Shown: positions 36,621-48,424 of the stretch, in pieces
Layout of the letters: every line of letters starts with the position of its first letter
How positions within the stretch are numbered: the first letter of the stretch is position 1
Assembly (NCBI GenBank): GCA_019614645.1
Contig: JABWDB010000021.1
Coordinates: 372,001 to 436,000, forward strand
Reading direction: 5' to 3'
Source of the DNA: Stratiolaelaps scimitus
Lineage: Eukaryota > Arthropoda > Arachnida > Mesostigmata > Laelapidae
DNA length: 64,000 bases
Made by a program: the position numbers and the translations under genes
The notes under the pieces: generated by a model
Database searches by the model: none
Told to the model about the DNA's origin: nothing
What the model saw: the letters and a program-made list of their open reading frames with translations, nothing else

Positions 36621-39600
36621 CAATCTAGTTGAAGGGTCTGAAGACATCGCTCTTAGCTAGATTGATGAATATGTTGGAGCGGGACTGAAAAACTAAAGCT
36701 TTCTCGATATTTTCTAGGACTGAAAATAGACTGTAAATAGAGATATAAGGAATATAGAGAGGATAGATAGAAAATATAAACGTATGCCGACATGCCACGT
36801 TGTGAAACAATTGGCAACACGCTTACATGTGCACCAAAATCCTTCATGAATAAATAGGCCAAGTTAGGCCTATCTGGAGTCTTGCGCCAATTTGAAATCA
36901 ACTGGAATGCAAAAACTGCTTAGCCGTATTGAAAAATTAGCCCCTCATGGTCCTGCTGGATTATGCATTGCCTGAACAATTGTATGTTTTAATCAAGGCT
37001 ATTTCTAACCATGTTGATATGGTTGTCGTCTCAGAGCGTTCAAAGCACACTGTGTGATCCGGCCATTTGAGCGGTGACAGGAGATGTTCGAATAACATCT
37101 CTAAGATAACCCCCTTACAGACTTCTAAGAGGGGGTACAGTGGGACGAACCTTCTCATACTCGTATATTCCCTTTAATCATTACCGTTTGCAAAATATTT
37201 TTTGTTCTATGGTCGGAATATTCCGGGAAATATGATAGTGGTAGAGAGATCTTGACTGTTGTAGAACTTTGGTTATGTATCTAGATTTTCAACCGCATTC
37301 AATTGTGCTCCTGTCCTCTAGCACAAAAATGAGTACGGGTTTCAGCCACCTGACCACCCCTGTCACGATCAAGCAAGCCAATATTAGCCACATGATGACT
37401 GGAAATGCTGCGGTTGCTAGCAGACTGCTTGCCTCGTTCTGGTGGGCGATTGTGGCGGCTGCTGCTGCTGCCGCAGGTAACGTTTCTTATCGGAGTTCGT
37501 CCCATCCCGTACTCTTCTCAACCTGAGGCGATCTTTCGTTACCACTTTCGGTCAAGTGGAGACGCTAGCCTCTGCAATCTTTCATCAATGTGGCATAACG
37601 ATACGATGCTAGGAGGCAGAAATAAGTAACTACGATACAGGGTGAATATTGCTTAAACTCATAGCGACGATTGTGATGATGATAGTGATGTGACCAACGC
37701 TGTCACGATTGTGTCTGGGATTACAACAATCGAGCGAAGTGCGTTTCGTCTCGCCCCGCTCGTTGTGCTGTTAGCTGCTGGCTCACCGTCACCACTTTTA
37801 CGCACTAGCAACCACAGCCAGTGGACAAGCAATGCAGAAAACATGAGGGGTGAACATCGTTTGGGTCGTCACCGTCACGCTTAGGTCGCGAATGACGCGG
37901 GTGGGAGATCCTCACACGATGGAAGCAGCAGCAACACGACGGCTGCTGTCGGAAATGATGACAGGTCTATTCATTCTATTTCATTTATTTACAGTGATTG
38001 TAGCAGAAACGTATGTAAACAGCCTCTGTGTGAAGGTACCCAGCGGGTTCTAGGTACCCAATCATCTCTAGCAGTGCCTAACCTGCGTGTGGCTTGATTC
38101 AGTTAGTAACAATAGCAAGAGACACATACACACGCAGAAACGATTCGAGGCATATTCAACGGTCACTCGGTGTGCCCACTGTGTACTATAGTGGGTCGTT
38201 ACTTCGAGGTAACGGCTGTCCTTTCTGTAAACCAACAGGTTCGTTTTGTCGACTGACTTTGTGGCTTCTACAAGGATTGATACAACTGCCTACTCAGATA
38301 TCGTTTGCGCACTTGTTTCATATTGTGGTTAAGCGTCGCTCGCCCTCTTTCTCGCGTTTCCTCTCTGATCTCCCGTGTGGCCTGTGACTAAGTCGATGAG
38401 AGAATACGCAATACATTGAGGTCGGTGGCGGTTATATCATACGACGGCAGACTACAGGGCGTTTCAACTGCCTCAAACAGATCGAGACTACGGATGAAGT
38501 ACCGTATTTTACTAGTAGCCTCGTGGGTTATCTCTGTAGTGTTTCTTTCCTGGCCACAACTCAAGCAACAAGCATAGACGGCAAACAGACAGAGTGACAT
38601 ACAGACAGGTAGACAGAGGGAGGCCGACCAACTGACCGACCGAAAGGGCGATTCCCGGTAGAATGACGCTAACGTCATTCACTAAACGATGAAGGTGCGT
38701 TGATGAAGGTGTTCGTAGCCGGCCGTCTGACCGGTATCATGTTCGCTACAGCTTGATTACTGTGTCTGCTCAGCGTCTGTCTAACTTGAGACGCCATTGG
38801 GTCGTTCTTAGCGGACATGAGGAGATGCCAATGATGTAACTCTATGAGTGTCTAGCACAAAAATGAATGGTTTCCCCATTGCTCGTGCAGGGTCAGAAAC
38901 AATCTTGAAACGTGGCGCGACAATCTCACGGTGCCACGTGCCCTGGCAAGCCTGGTAACAGCCGCAGTTAAGCAGATAGAGAGAAGAGTGTCGAAGACCA
39001 AGTACAGATACGCCGGTAATAATAATAATTATAATAATGCAGTCCACTCTTTTGTACTGCAAGCAAGCAGTTGCAAGATACGGTGTGCCATTTCTGGAAA
39101 ATTTCTTATCTTATACTATGAGCAATAAGTAGAACCGGAGCATGTGCATTTATTGAATGGTCCTTTTCTATATTTATTTCTCAGCCTTCGTATATATTCC
39201 CAGCTTTTATATGATGGTATACGATAACTAAACCGATTAGTAGAATGTGGGGATATCAGTGGTTGCGAACACTCAAAGCACATTCTAAGCATAACGAGTT
39301 CGTCTGGCTAGCACCCAACTAACCTCGCGTATTTAAGAGGCCTGCCGGCAAACCTCTCAGCTAGACGAAAGGTATCTCGAGGACTAGAGATACAAACTGA
39401 AACACATAGGCATAGCACCCCTACTTAGACAGATGTCTGCTTGTGTACTGTCTGCTTGGATAGATGACGATAACTGAAGCGAACCAGTAGAAGCACAAAT
39501 GAATGAAACGGGCAAGCTTGAAGGCGTGCCACAAGTAAGCAAAGTAAAGGGTTTCAACAAAAGGGTAGCACATAGTAAGACAGTAATAAGTCTTGTAATA

Positions 39601-40866
39601 GGTCAGACGGGTAGACGAGCATGCACTCACTCACTCGTACAGCTGCTGCCTTTTATAGCCCGAACCTCAGTGAGCATGTGCATGTACATGTCTTGTTTCT
39701 GCTACTGTCAACCAGTGACACAGAGGATCGTTCATCTCAACTGCTCACATGCTCTCCTGACTAAACTCTAAGTAGAGATTATATCTTCTCCCATGCACTC
39801 CTATGTGCGGCGTCTTGTTCAGTCGTCCCGTGCCTTTATTTCCCTGTGACGAATTTTCGCCCACCCAACAGATGAAGCCATGCGTGTCTCATCGCTACCT
39901 TGACTTTCGGCAATCGTCTCATCGCCATGATGTCGGCCCACACACCGGGCCATAATGAAAGACCTCATCTAGACGGCCTCATATCGAACAGACGTTAGCC
40001 TTAGGAGAGAACGCGAAGCCGTACTGCGGTGTACTGTGCACAGTGCTCTGAAGTAAATCTTAATGCGATGATGTGTCCAGCGAAAAGTAACTTCGTTAAA
40101 CCAAGAGCGTATCTAGGTCGTAGACTCCGGAGATTTTCGAACCAACAGTCAAGGGGGTCGTGTTGGTGTGTGCAGTAGCGACTAAGAACAGTGCCCAGTT
40201 GTCCGCGACCTTGTTACGATTGCATTTACTCCAGATTACGATTCGATACAGCGGTTCCGTTATATGGGTACGCGGTGATGGATGTGCTCTGTTATCTTGT
40301 GGCATTAAGCAGTTTGCAAGGTAATTTGAGTTGAATGTCGTGAAAGTGGATCTGTTGTGGATTTAGCGGAATTGATTCACGACAATGGTACCTAGTGATA
40401 TGATCGTAGGCTTAGTTATTTTGAATGACCTGGACGGGATAGTAAGAGTTATGACAGTTAATCAATTCATTGATCACGATAACTAATTTGTACAATATTT
40501 ATACCCTTATTATTATTATTTTCATTCCCCGCATCAGATAGCTAACACTTGGTAATGCAAATTTCGGAGAATCACACAATTTTAAATTAGTTCAATCGGT
40601 TTTACGTGGATGAAATATGACTATCAGGCGAGAATATTTTGTATATTTTGTAGCTGTATGGCCTACGCAAACATATACGTTTAGTCCTTGATGGTATTTA
40701 CCGTAAAGCATTAATATTTCATGGCATCGCAGACAAATCTCTCTCCGATCCATTCCAAACCATTTGACTAGTCCCTCTATTTGCAGCCTCTTCCTTTTCT
40801 GATGATGACAACATGGAACAGTATATTCGGGGACAGTTCTATTATCTGCCCTCCACCGAAGACGTT

Positions 40867-40899
40867 TTATATATATATGTATATATATATATATATATA
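40867..40899. repeat. (TA)n microsatellite
   Basis: Alternating TA with one TG interruption. Confidence 0.9.
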
Positions 40900-43075
40900 G
40901 TCGTGGCGTAAATATCTACATATGTATATAAGAGTGTATCAAAGAGTGTAATCAAAGAATGATATAATATAACATAACACACTCACCGTTAGGAAACGCA
41001 TCTATTCACAGTTAGGGAAAAGTAGCCTTTCACTTAAAGAAGTACCTGCTTGAACTATAAACCTGTTTCAAATGATTTGTGGCGATCTATTTGCATTCTC
41101 AACGTTTTCTGTGGACATGGCAATCGTCACTTGAGCTCGTGGAACGTGTATGTTCACGCATGTGCAATGTCTATGTATGGAGGAGAGGTGAGGAGAGGTC
41201 TTGCTGCAGAGCAAGCGTGCTCAGTCCATCCTCGTCGCCTCGCTGAAAATAGCTCTTTCCTAAGTACACACATGTCACTCCTCCCCTAAAACGGGAGTAA
41301 GTGACCAGCGTGCAAGAATCTGCATCACAGCATTCAAAGCACTTAGTCCCACGGTGGTTCCACAGTTCTATTTATTAGATACGACCGTGTGACATCTTGT
41401 AAAAAGCTCACGTGCATTGTGCGACGTGACGTATATGATAAATCTGCTATCTCACATTAAGAAAGAGTTTAAATGAAGTTACTCATACAAAATATAGTGA
41501 ATTATATATTTAATGAATTAGTAATCGTTTTATTTTGACATATTTATTTCTGATTATATATAATTCACAACTGATCCAGCTTAGGTGTTCCTTTTTTAAT
41601 TGAGGGCTTAGACGCTACTATGGTCTTCCTGATAGTTTTGTTGCACAGAGTAAAAGAACATCGACGTGCTGACACTTCTCAAATTTATCCACAAATACGA
41701 AAAATGTTTGTGCCTCCTAATTTAACGTCTACTATTAATAATAATAATAACCACTCACGAACATATCGAATTGCTTCGAGATCTTAGATCCTACCTTAGA
41801 TTGCCTTGTTATGAAAATGGCGTATGATAAAATGTTGCTGCGCTGTTTTTGATGACTAATATGGCCTCTTGAGGATCATACTTTTCCAGTTCTGGCCAGT
41901 TCTGATTGCAGCTTGTCAAATAACTTTTAGTGGCGTGCATTGTTTGTCGTCTCCTAATTGCATCTCTGTTGACGGTGCTGTATTGTCAGTTCGGCCGCGC
42001 AGACTACCGGCTAAACTGACCCGATCTGTTGATGCTGACGACGAACGAGCGAGCGGCTGAGGAACGTCCGAGTCATAGGCCAGAGTATCTATAGCCAGCA
42101 GCACGCACCTCATCCACCCATACAATCAGAGTCCGACCGGCCGCCAGGTTGATGTAGCAAACGATTGCATGGACAGGGGTGTGGAAGTACGACAACCATC
42201 CGTCACTGTACGTTTTTGACGCCTGGTTCCTCTCTGTCATTATTTGCGCTTAGATCGGTTTGAGTGAGACATTCTTCTATAATGCTGCTTATAACGATGC
42301 TCTGTGGATTTTGGTGGCTGTCGTTAGAGCTAAGCTCTGTGTATAACACTATTGACGGTGAGATACGATGAGATGAGACGCGAAGGACGAAAACGGAAAC
42401 ATCTGAATAAGGACTAAAAGCTGAACATCCACTGCCATTTCAAAATGTACTTCAGTCAAAGAAAGAGACAAACCTGAAGGGGCAAATGTACTACAGCAGT
42501 TCCGAACATCGATTTAAAGCACAACTCAACTTGGAGTTGGATTAAAAAGCGCAACCAACTTCGGCCCAGCCCGAACAACTGGATAACTGGGATGTGTGTG
42601 AATACTTCACGCACTGGGGCGCCCTTAACATGATTAGTTGACATTTTTTAAATTCCCAAATGATTTTTACATTCAGCACCTGCCTGAGCCCCTGAAGTTG
42701 CCTTGCTGATTCATGAATCAACTGTGGTATACATCGTTTTCCTATTGCCACATTCCCACGCCTTAATGATAATAAGAGTTAAGAGTATTGTATGATAAGA
42801 TATATAGCTTTGATGAATATGCATTACATCTCAGTGACAACGCCCAAGAGCCGAGAACAAATGAATTAAATTCAACGAAGAATACACGATATACATACAA
42901 TATAAATATATGTTAACTTCCTGCGATGATTGATAGTCTAAGGCTTAAACCTAATTATTATTTCCTGCCTATTTGTACGGCAACGAACAATAAATGCATC
43001 TAGATCCCCAAATACTATAATAAAAAGCTGAATATTCTATAGGGCTCAAAGAGAAGACCTTGTAAATATGTTTAG

Positions 43076-43120
43076 TCTCGTCTGGTATGGAGCGTCATAC
43101 CAGCTCTTTCTCAGACGAGA
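43076..43120. repeat. Nested inverted repeats
   Basis: CTGGTATG (43082-43089) pairs with CATACCAG (43096-43103) over a 6-nt loop. The outer TCTCGTCTG (43076-43084) can instead pair with CAGACGAGA (43112-43120). The two stems share three bases, so they are alternatives. No T-run follows, and the element is not a recognisable RNA. Confidence 0.4.
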
Positions 43121-43991
43121 ACGTCTGGGAAGGGATACTCGGGACGACCGACTAGAAGGGGTTGGCCGTAGTGACTGCCCTTTCCCTCAGCATTAGCCGC
43201 GTCGACAGCCTCTGGCGTCTGTCTACACACACTTGCCCGGCCTCCGCCACTATGGCCCAGTTCTCCAGGAGTTAGCTCTTGGAGCTTACGGATAGTGTCT
43301 AGCTTGTGTGGTCAAAACGATTCTTATTTCTTATTAGAAATTGGAGACAATAAATATCCAGTTAACGTAGGCTTTGAGTAATTCTTTTATCTGTCTGCTT
43401 TTCTTTGATTGCAGAGCTATTTCCGTGAGACTGAAAAAATTAAGAGGAAAAATAACCTAGCTCTCCGGATCAGAACGTACTCGTTCTAAGCCGATGTTGG
43501 CTAAGTACACAATCGAATGTATTTACGCTCTGCCCGAAAACACACCAGCAAGCCCAAAGAAATTAAATGTACTATTCGTTGACAAATATGGAAATACCCG
43601 CAGTGGGCGAAAAACGCGACTATTTTTCGTATGAACTGCCTTATATTATATATACCTGTCTTATCTCTGTCTGTCATCTGTGGTGGGAGCTCTTATAAAT
43701 TTAAGTACGCTTCTCGTCGACTGCCGTGTATATTCGACGGCTAGACAGTGATGCTAGTGAACAGTGTTGGCAGGCAGATCGTAGCCAAGTACGGAGAAAA
43801 ACACGGAAATAGGAACGCGGTCCTCCGACAATTCCTACGTAGAGCCTACTTCAATGATGGAATCGAAGGACGTTGTGATTAGTCAGCTATCGTTACTTGT
43901 AGCATGTGTGTCTGCTATTGGGGACATCGGGACACACGGGCAAATCGAGGGCTCGTGTTAGTGTGGGCACCACCATCTTCGAGTTGATTTC

Positions 43992-43994
<3 letters not shown>

Positions 43995-44023
<29 letters not shown>
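43995..44023. repeat. (TA)n microsatellite
   Basis: Uninterrupted TA alternation. Confidence 0.9.
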
Positions 44024-44028
<5 letters not shown>

Positions 44029-45571
44029 CATAGAATGCGAAGTGGTGAATACTCGGCTCACTTGTTTCTTGATTCGGGTGGCTTGAGTAAATGGGTAATA
44101 AATCGAGTAAATTTATTTTAGTTGTTTAAATTTAGAATATGTTAAATACTTACATGAAACACGCAGTTAAGATATTCACATTTTCACTGCTCTTACAGAG
44201 GCCTACATAAAAACTACATTGCAATAATTTAGTTCACAGTGGAACTAATACCATCGTGGAGATGTAGCCAACCTGAGGTGATAAGCTAGCAAATAACGCA
44301 TGATGAAGAGATATTGAGGGCAGTAGCAAGTACGATATGTCTGGCGGTATGAATCGTTTGTCGCTTTGACGAGACTCGAACAAGACGAAGTGAGAGAAAT
44401 GTTGGCCTTGTAGACAGAGACACTTCCATGATATGTACATTGAGAGTTCCTAACAGGGGTCTCCAAATCGGTCCCTAACAAATTGTGGTATATCCACAAA
44501 AGAGCTGTCAGTTCTTTTTCATTGATACATGTCATCGTAATGGTCTGATTTCACTCTGGTGCTTGTATGGCCAACTATGACGGCAGCATCATGTCTATTC
44601 GATTGTGGAATACCTTTCGTGGCAGGAGCTTTATCTAATGCACGCGGTTGGTAGGTTGTTAGTAGATGACACAAATCTTCTCTTGCAGTCCTTCTTGGTA
44701 TTCTATACCTATGTGCGCAAATGCAAAGGTGGGAACCACTAAACGTTTATATTTTAACCAAGATAAAGTGTAAATGACGAGACTGGAACACCGGTATTTG
44801 ACCACCATTTTTTTCAAAGGTAACCTCCCTTTAAACAAGCAACGCATGCATGTTAAGAACACCAGTTATGGCACTGCTTGCGATTTTTGACATCGCGGCG
44901 TTATCTGCTAATAACCTGGTTACGTTTTCTCGAATTATATGATAGCGACGCAGATGAAAATAATACAACAAGCTGGCTATTATTGTTATTTTGCACTAGA
45001 TACAGGTATGCAACACTTGTGAGCAAAAACTTAAGCTGTCAGGTAGTTACTGATGCGCAACAGGTCATTCATTCAATCCTTCATGATGGTGGTGGTGGTG
45101 CTTTGCTTAGCGGACATCAGGGAAGTAGCTATCCAATATCAGGTCCCACACTATCCCTAATCGTTGACGTCAAGCAAACAATCACGGCATCGTTTCACAT
45201 CTCATTTCACTGCTTTCAACCCTTGCTGTCTCGCCGTCTGAGATAAGGATGTCTTATGCATGCAGTGGACGTGTTGTTTACGTCTTGGTCTGTGACAGCC
45301 GACGGCTGGCGTTTCGTACAGTATATCTTTAAGGCGCAGTCATTTGGACTCAGACCAGACATGGTAGTACGGATTTTAATAAATTTCTTGGCTTTCTAAG
45401 ACGCTCAACATTTCCGTCCTAATCAATCACACACCGTTAGAAACCATACGGATGAGCTACCCCTTTCTGAACTTGAATTACCACATAGCCAAGTAGAAGG
45501 AGCAGAGCCTCCCTATGGAAGTCCGTATCCATATATTAGTTATTGCAATATCTATATCCATACGGAAGGAG

Positions 45572-46015
45572 TCAATCTCGACTTTGGACACCTCTAGCTG
45601 TTGCTGCTGAATTTGTATCAGGAGTTGCAAACCATGGTCTTTTTCTTGTCTGCCGTAAACGGACATCGAGCCATAGAGCGATAACAAAGATAGGATAACC
45701 CTTATCGGCTGATAACAGCGCGTTAGGGATGCCGCGTCGGCTGATAGTACAAGACTCCTTCATCATTGATTGTGTGTTTTTCAAGTTGATTATAGATGAT
45801 GACGGCGTTGGCAAGATGTGGCGAAGAAGGACCAAAATATTGTCAATAGAGTGACATACACCCAATAGCTCCGCACTTTCAATCGTCTGGCCATCATGAA
45901 ACTGAGTTGTCATAAATTCTTTGTACCTCCTTGAGATCTTCTTAACCGTTGTTAGAGTAAAATGGGGTTTCGATGCTGGGTTTCTCAGAACGAACAAAAA
46001 GAAAACGAGGAGCAT
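45572..46015 (-). other. 147-codon open frame of unknown status
   Basis: This is the longest minus-strand open frame outside the myosin gene. It is not low-complexity and begins with a hydrophobic stretch (LLVFFLFVLR). I recognise no domain. A partly overlapping frame continues to 45478 in another phase. No clear splice acceptor or polyadenylation context was found, so it may be chance or a relic. Confidence 0.15.
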
Positions 46016-46292
46016 AGATCTACAATAGAGACTCAGCGTTTACCACCAAGTGGGGGGCTTGATCCGTTTTACATACTAGAAAGTTTTCTGTCATTGCATA
46101 TGCCAATAGTTTAGTTATATGAAAACCCAACGCTAAATCAATTATCATCTCTACCATCATCCACTCGGCGCCGTATGCAAATTCCCTTAATTTTAGTCAC
46201 ATTCAATAGCAACACATAGTACAAACAGCTAACCCAATGTTATTCTCTGTCTCTCTCTCTCTCTCTCTTTTTCGCTCACTGTTACTTTACAG

Positions 46293-46810
46293 TGCCGTCG
46301 GCATCATCTGGAGCAGTGTGCAGTGGCAACCGTGACAGTGACGAGGTTGTGGTCAATGTACTGCCCGTGGTGCTTTTGATGAACGCCTCTTCCTGCTGGG
46401 CTGAGGAGCACGTCCCCGTGGACGTGGATGCGCTCCCGTTGCCACTCTCACCAATTGCAGCGCCCAGTCCTCGTCCCCTTGAGCATTCGTCGTCTCCACA
46501 TCTACTCTCAGCGTCATCATCGCGACGGAGCTTGCCGTCTGTGGACGTCGGGAAAAACGACCTCGAACGATCACCATCAGTCTATCCTGACGCCGACGGC
46601 GACGAGAGGTCGGGCAGCACTGGCAGCAGCAGAAGTAATCGAAGTAGCGCATCGTCATTATCTTCGGGTTCAGCATCATCCGACCATTCGTCGGAGTTTT
46701 CTTGCAATTCGCTGTCAGAGGGCATCTCGTCAACCAAAGAACTCTGCCCTTCAAAGTCTAGCATGGGGTCTAGTTCGTGTTGCCGCCCACCTACCGCGAC
46801 ATACGAGAAA
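46293..46810 (+). CDS. Exon A of the serine-rich protein
   Basis: The exon is 518 nt, entering with two bases of a split codon and leaving in phase 0. The acceptor is preceded by a CT-repeat tract (46247-46275). It encodes the Pro/Ser-rich part and the acidic patch; overlapping open frames on both strands are shadows of its GC-rich composition. Confidence 0.5.
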
Positions 46811-47728
46811 GTATGCTTTGCTTAACTTAGCGAATCAAACATTTGTATGATTTATTTCAATAATAAGCTTGTAATGAAAGTAGGTTCTTCAAAGCTGGCT
46901 TCGGTGTAGATAGAAGGTTAGTTTGTCAAGATTATATCAGCTCAATTGATTTATTGTTATTAGTTAAGTCATGTGAGTCACCATCTCCCCTGATTGTCGT
47001 TTAGGTAACCACAAGTAATGAAATGGCTAATCGTATTTTGTTTGTCGTTATCGATCGTTATGTATCTGTTCACACAGGTCCTATCATTGGGCTGCCCTTC
47101 GTGTATACCTTGCGGAAGGTCCTCGTCTGATGCAAGCCTCACTGTATTATTACAAGTAGCGCAGCGGCCCCGTCGCTGTACGGGGGCGCCTGGCAGGCAA
47201 ACGAGTGGCGGCTCCGATACCTCAGGGTCAGGTTCGTCGAGCTCTGAGAGGCCCAGCCCTATGTTCGGAGCGTCTGCACTCTACAATCCTCTTAAGCTGG
47301 AGCAACGTCAGCGGCACATTGAAGGCGCCTTTCGAGACTTCCAGGTCCAGTCGAAATCGGCGCGACATGACATTGAGCTTAACTTACCAACGCATGTGAG
47401 ATTACGGCCTGGTGAAGGTCCGCCACCCTCCCATGGACCATGGAGTGACCGTCGGCGTCCACCAGTTCATTTGGACAACTGTGTTCGACCACCGCCAAAT
47501 CGAAGTCCGTTTACTCTATCAGCACCCTCATGCCGAAAAACGTCAGCGACCTTGAAAACAGTTCCAACAGCACACGGAACGCATACGACGTCGTCTGGAA
47601 AAGACTCGAGCAATAGTAGTAGCAACAGCAATAGTCACAGTGGGAACCGCGGCAGTGGGGAAGCAGCACCAGTTGCTACGGCGTCGCTCACCAACACTGG
47701 TGGACGTTGTGGCCGGAAAACGCTTTGA
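46293..47728 (+). CDS. Serine-rich protein of unknown function, last two exons
   Basis: Two exons, 46293-46810 and 47078-47728, join in the same frame and encode about 388 residues ending in TGA. The first follows a strong polypyrimidine tract and TTTACAG; its donor is AAA|GTATGC. The second follows TTCACACAG. The first exon starts with two bases of a split codon, so at least one more exon lies upstream. The protein is Ser/Pro-rich: an acidic DADGDE patch, a long Ser tract with SSDHSSEF, then a Cys cluster GCPSCIPCG at the exon join, a more ordered part (ALYNPLKLEQRQRHIEGAF), and a C-terminal Ser/Asn run. No enzymatic or structural domain is recognisable. The Cys cluster could be a metal-binding or palmitoylation site, which is inference only. 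Alternatively an ATG at 47018 would give a separate 236-residue protein with a signal-like N-terminus (MKWLIVFCLSLSIVMYLF), but that requires ignoring the good acceptor. Confidence 0.5.
47078..47728 (+). CDS. Terminal exon of the serine-rich protein
   Basis: The exon is 651 nt including the stop and begins in phase 0 after an acceptor CACACAG. It holds the Cys cluster, a short ordered stretch around LEQRQRHIEGAFRDF, a Pro-rich region and a Ser/Asn/Gly-rich end. Confidence 0.5.
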   Translation, partial: VLSLGCPSCIPCGRSSSDASLTVLLQVAQRPRRCTGAPGRQTSGGSDTSGSGSSSSERPSPMFGASALYNPLKLEQRQRHIEGAFRDFQVQSKSARHDIELNLPTHVRLRPGEGPPPSHGPWSDRRRPPVHLDNCVRPPPNRSPFTLSAPSCRKTSATLKTVPTAHGTHTTSSGKDSSNSSSNSNSHSGNRGSGEAAPVATASLTNTGGRCGRKTL

Positions 47729-48424
47729 CACAAGGCTACAAGTCTATGGGTTCAATTCGTGTAACTGGCACTAAATAGCCGATTATGGCTGACGCTACTT
47801 ACCGTGATGACGCGATGACACGATGATTAGTTAATCACAGTCAATCGACAACAACACACAGCTAGGCTATAAAACCAACAAATTCTACTCCTCTCTGGAC
47901 GACAGTTTTGTATTGATGATGAATAGAATGATGATACAATGGAGAGCATGTTGCTGGTAATTGTATTGAATGGAGAATGCCACTCCTGGATCATCAAGGG
48001 ATGCATCTAGGAAGGACAAGAAGGAAACACGTGAAGACAAAAATAGCAACATAGTGATGATGAATGGATGGGTAATGCTTGACGCTGAAAGGAACTAGAC
48101 TAAGACCTCAAGGACGCGAAATAATGCAGCGATGGATCGACAGTCTCCTCTGAATGGATGGTGGATTACAGCAGCCGGTGTCAGTAAGAAAGTATCGTGC
48201 CGCGCTGTCATCCTAAAAGTGGTTTAATGTCGAAGAGATCATGGAGAGAAGATAGGAAAGAGAGATGATGGGAGAGGAAGCGAACGTGAACAATTGTTCA
48301 TATCGCAAGCATTCAAATAATAGAAGAGATGATGCAGGAACACAGGATATGAAACGAGGAACATCAAAAAATCAGCTCTCGCCAAACGGCGGCCGCGTTC
48401 TCACTAAGTTTTGTTGTTAATAAA
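47729..48424 (+). other. Possible 3' UTR of the serine-rich gene
   Basis: No open frame of note follows the stop. An AATAAA at 48419-48424 is a candidate polyadenylation signal about 690 nt downstream. GATGA-type repeats are scattered through it. Confidence 0.3.

Larger units (their letters stand above)
36621..45471. other. Spacer with microsatellites, no gene recognised
   Basis: Contains TA runs at about 40867-40899 and 43995-44023 and several short overlapping open frames without motifs. The frame at 41869-42060 (plus) starts with a signal-peptide-like hydrophobic run, but it opens at TTG and has no second exon I can support. A short nested hairpin lies at 43076-43120. Confidence 0.4.

Noticed and set aside
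47018..47728. Separate small secreted protein starting at ATG 47018
   Set aside because: A strong acceptor at 47077 places 47018-47077 in an intron, and the upstream exon joins in phase; kept only as an alternative in the gene entry.
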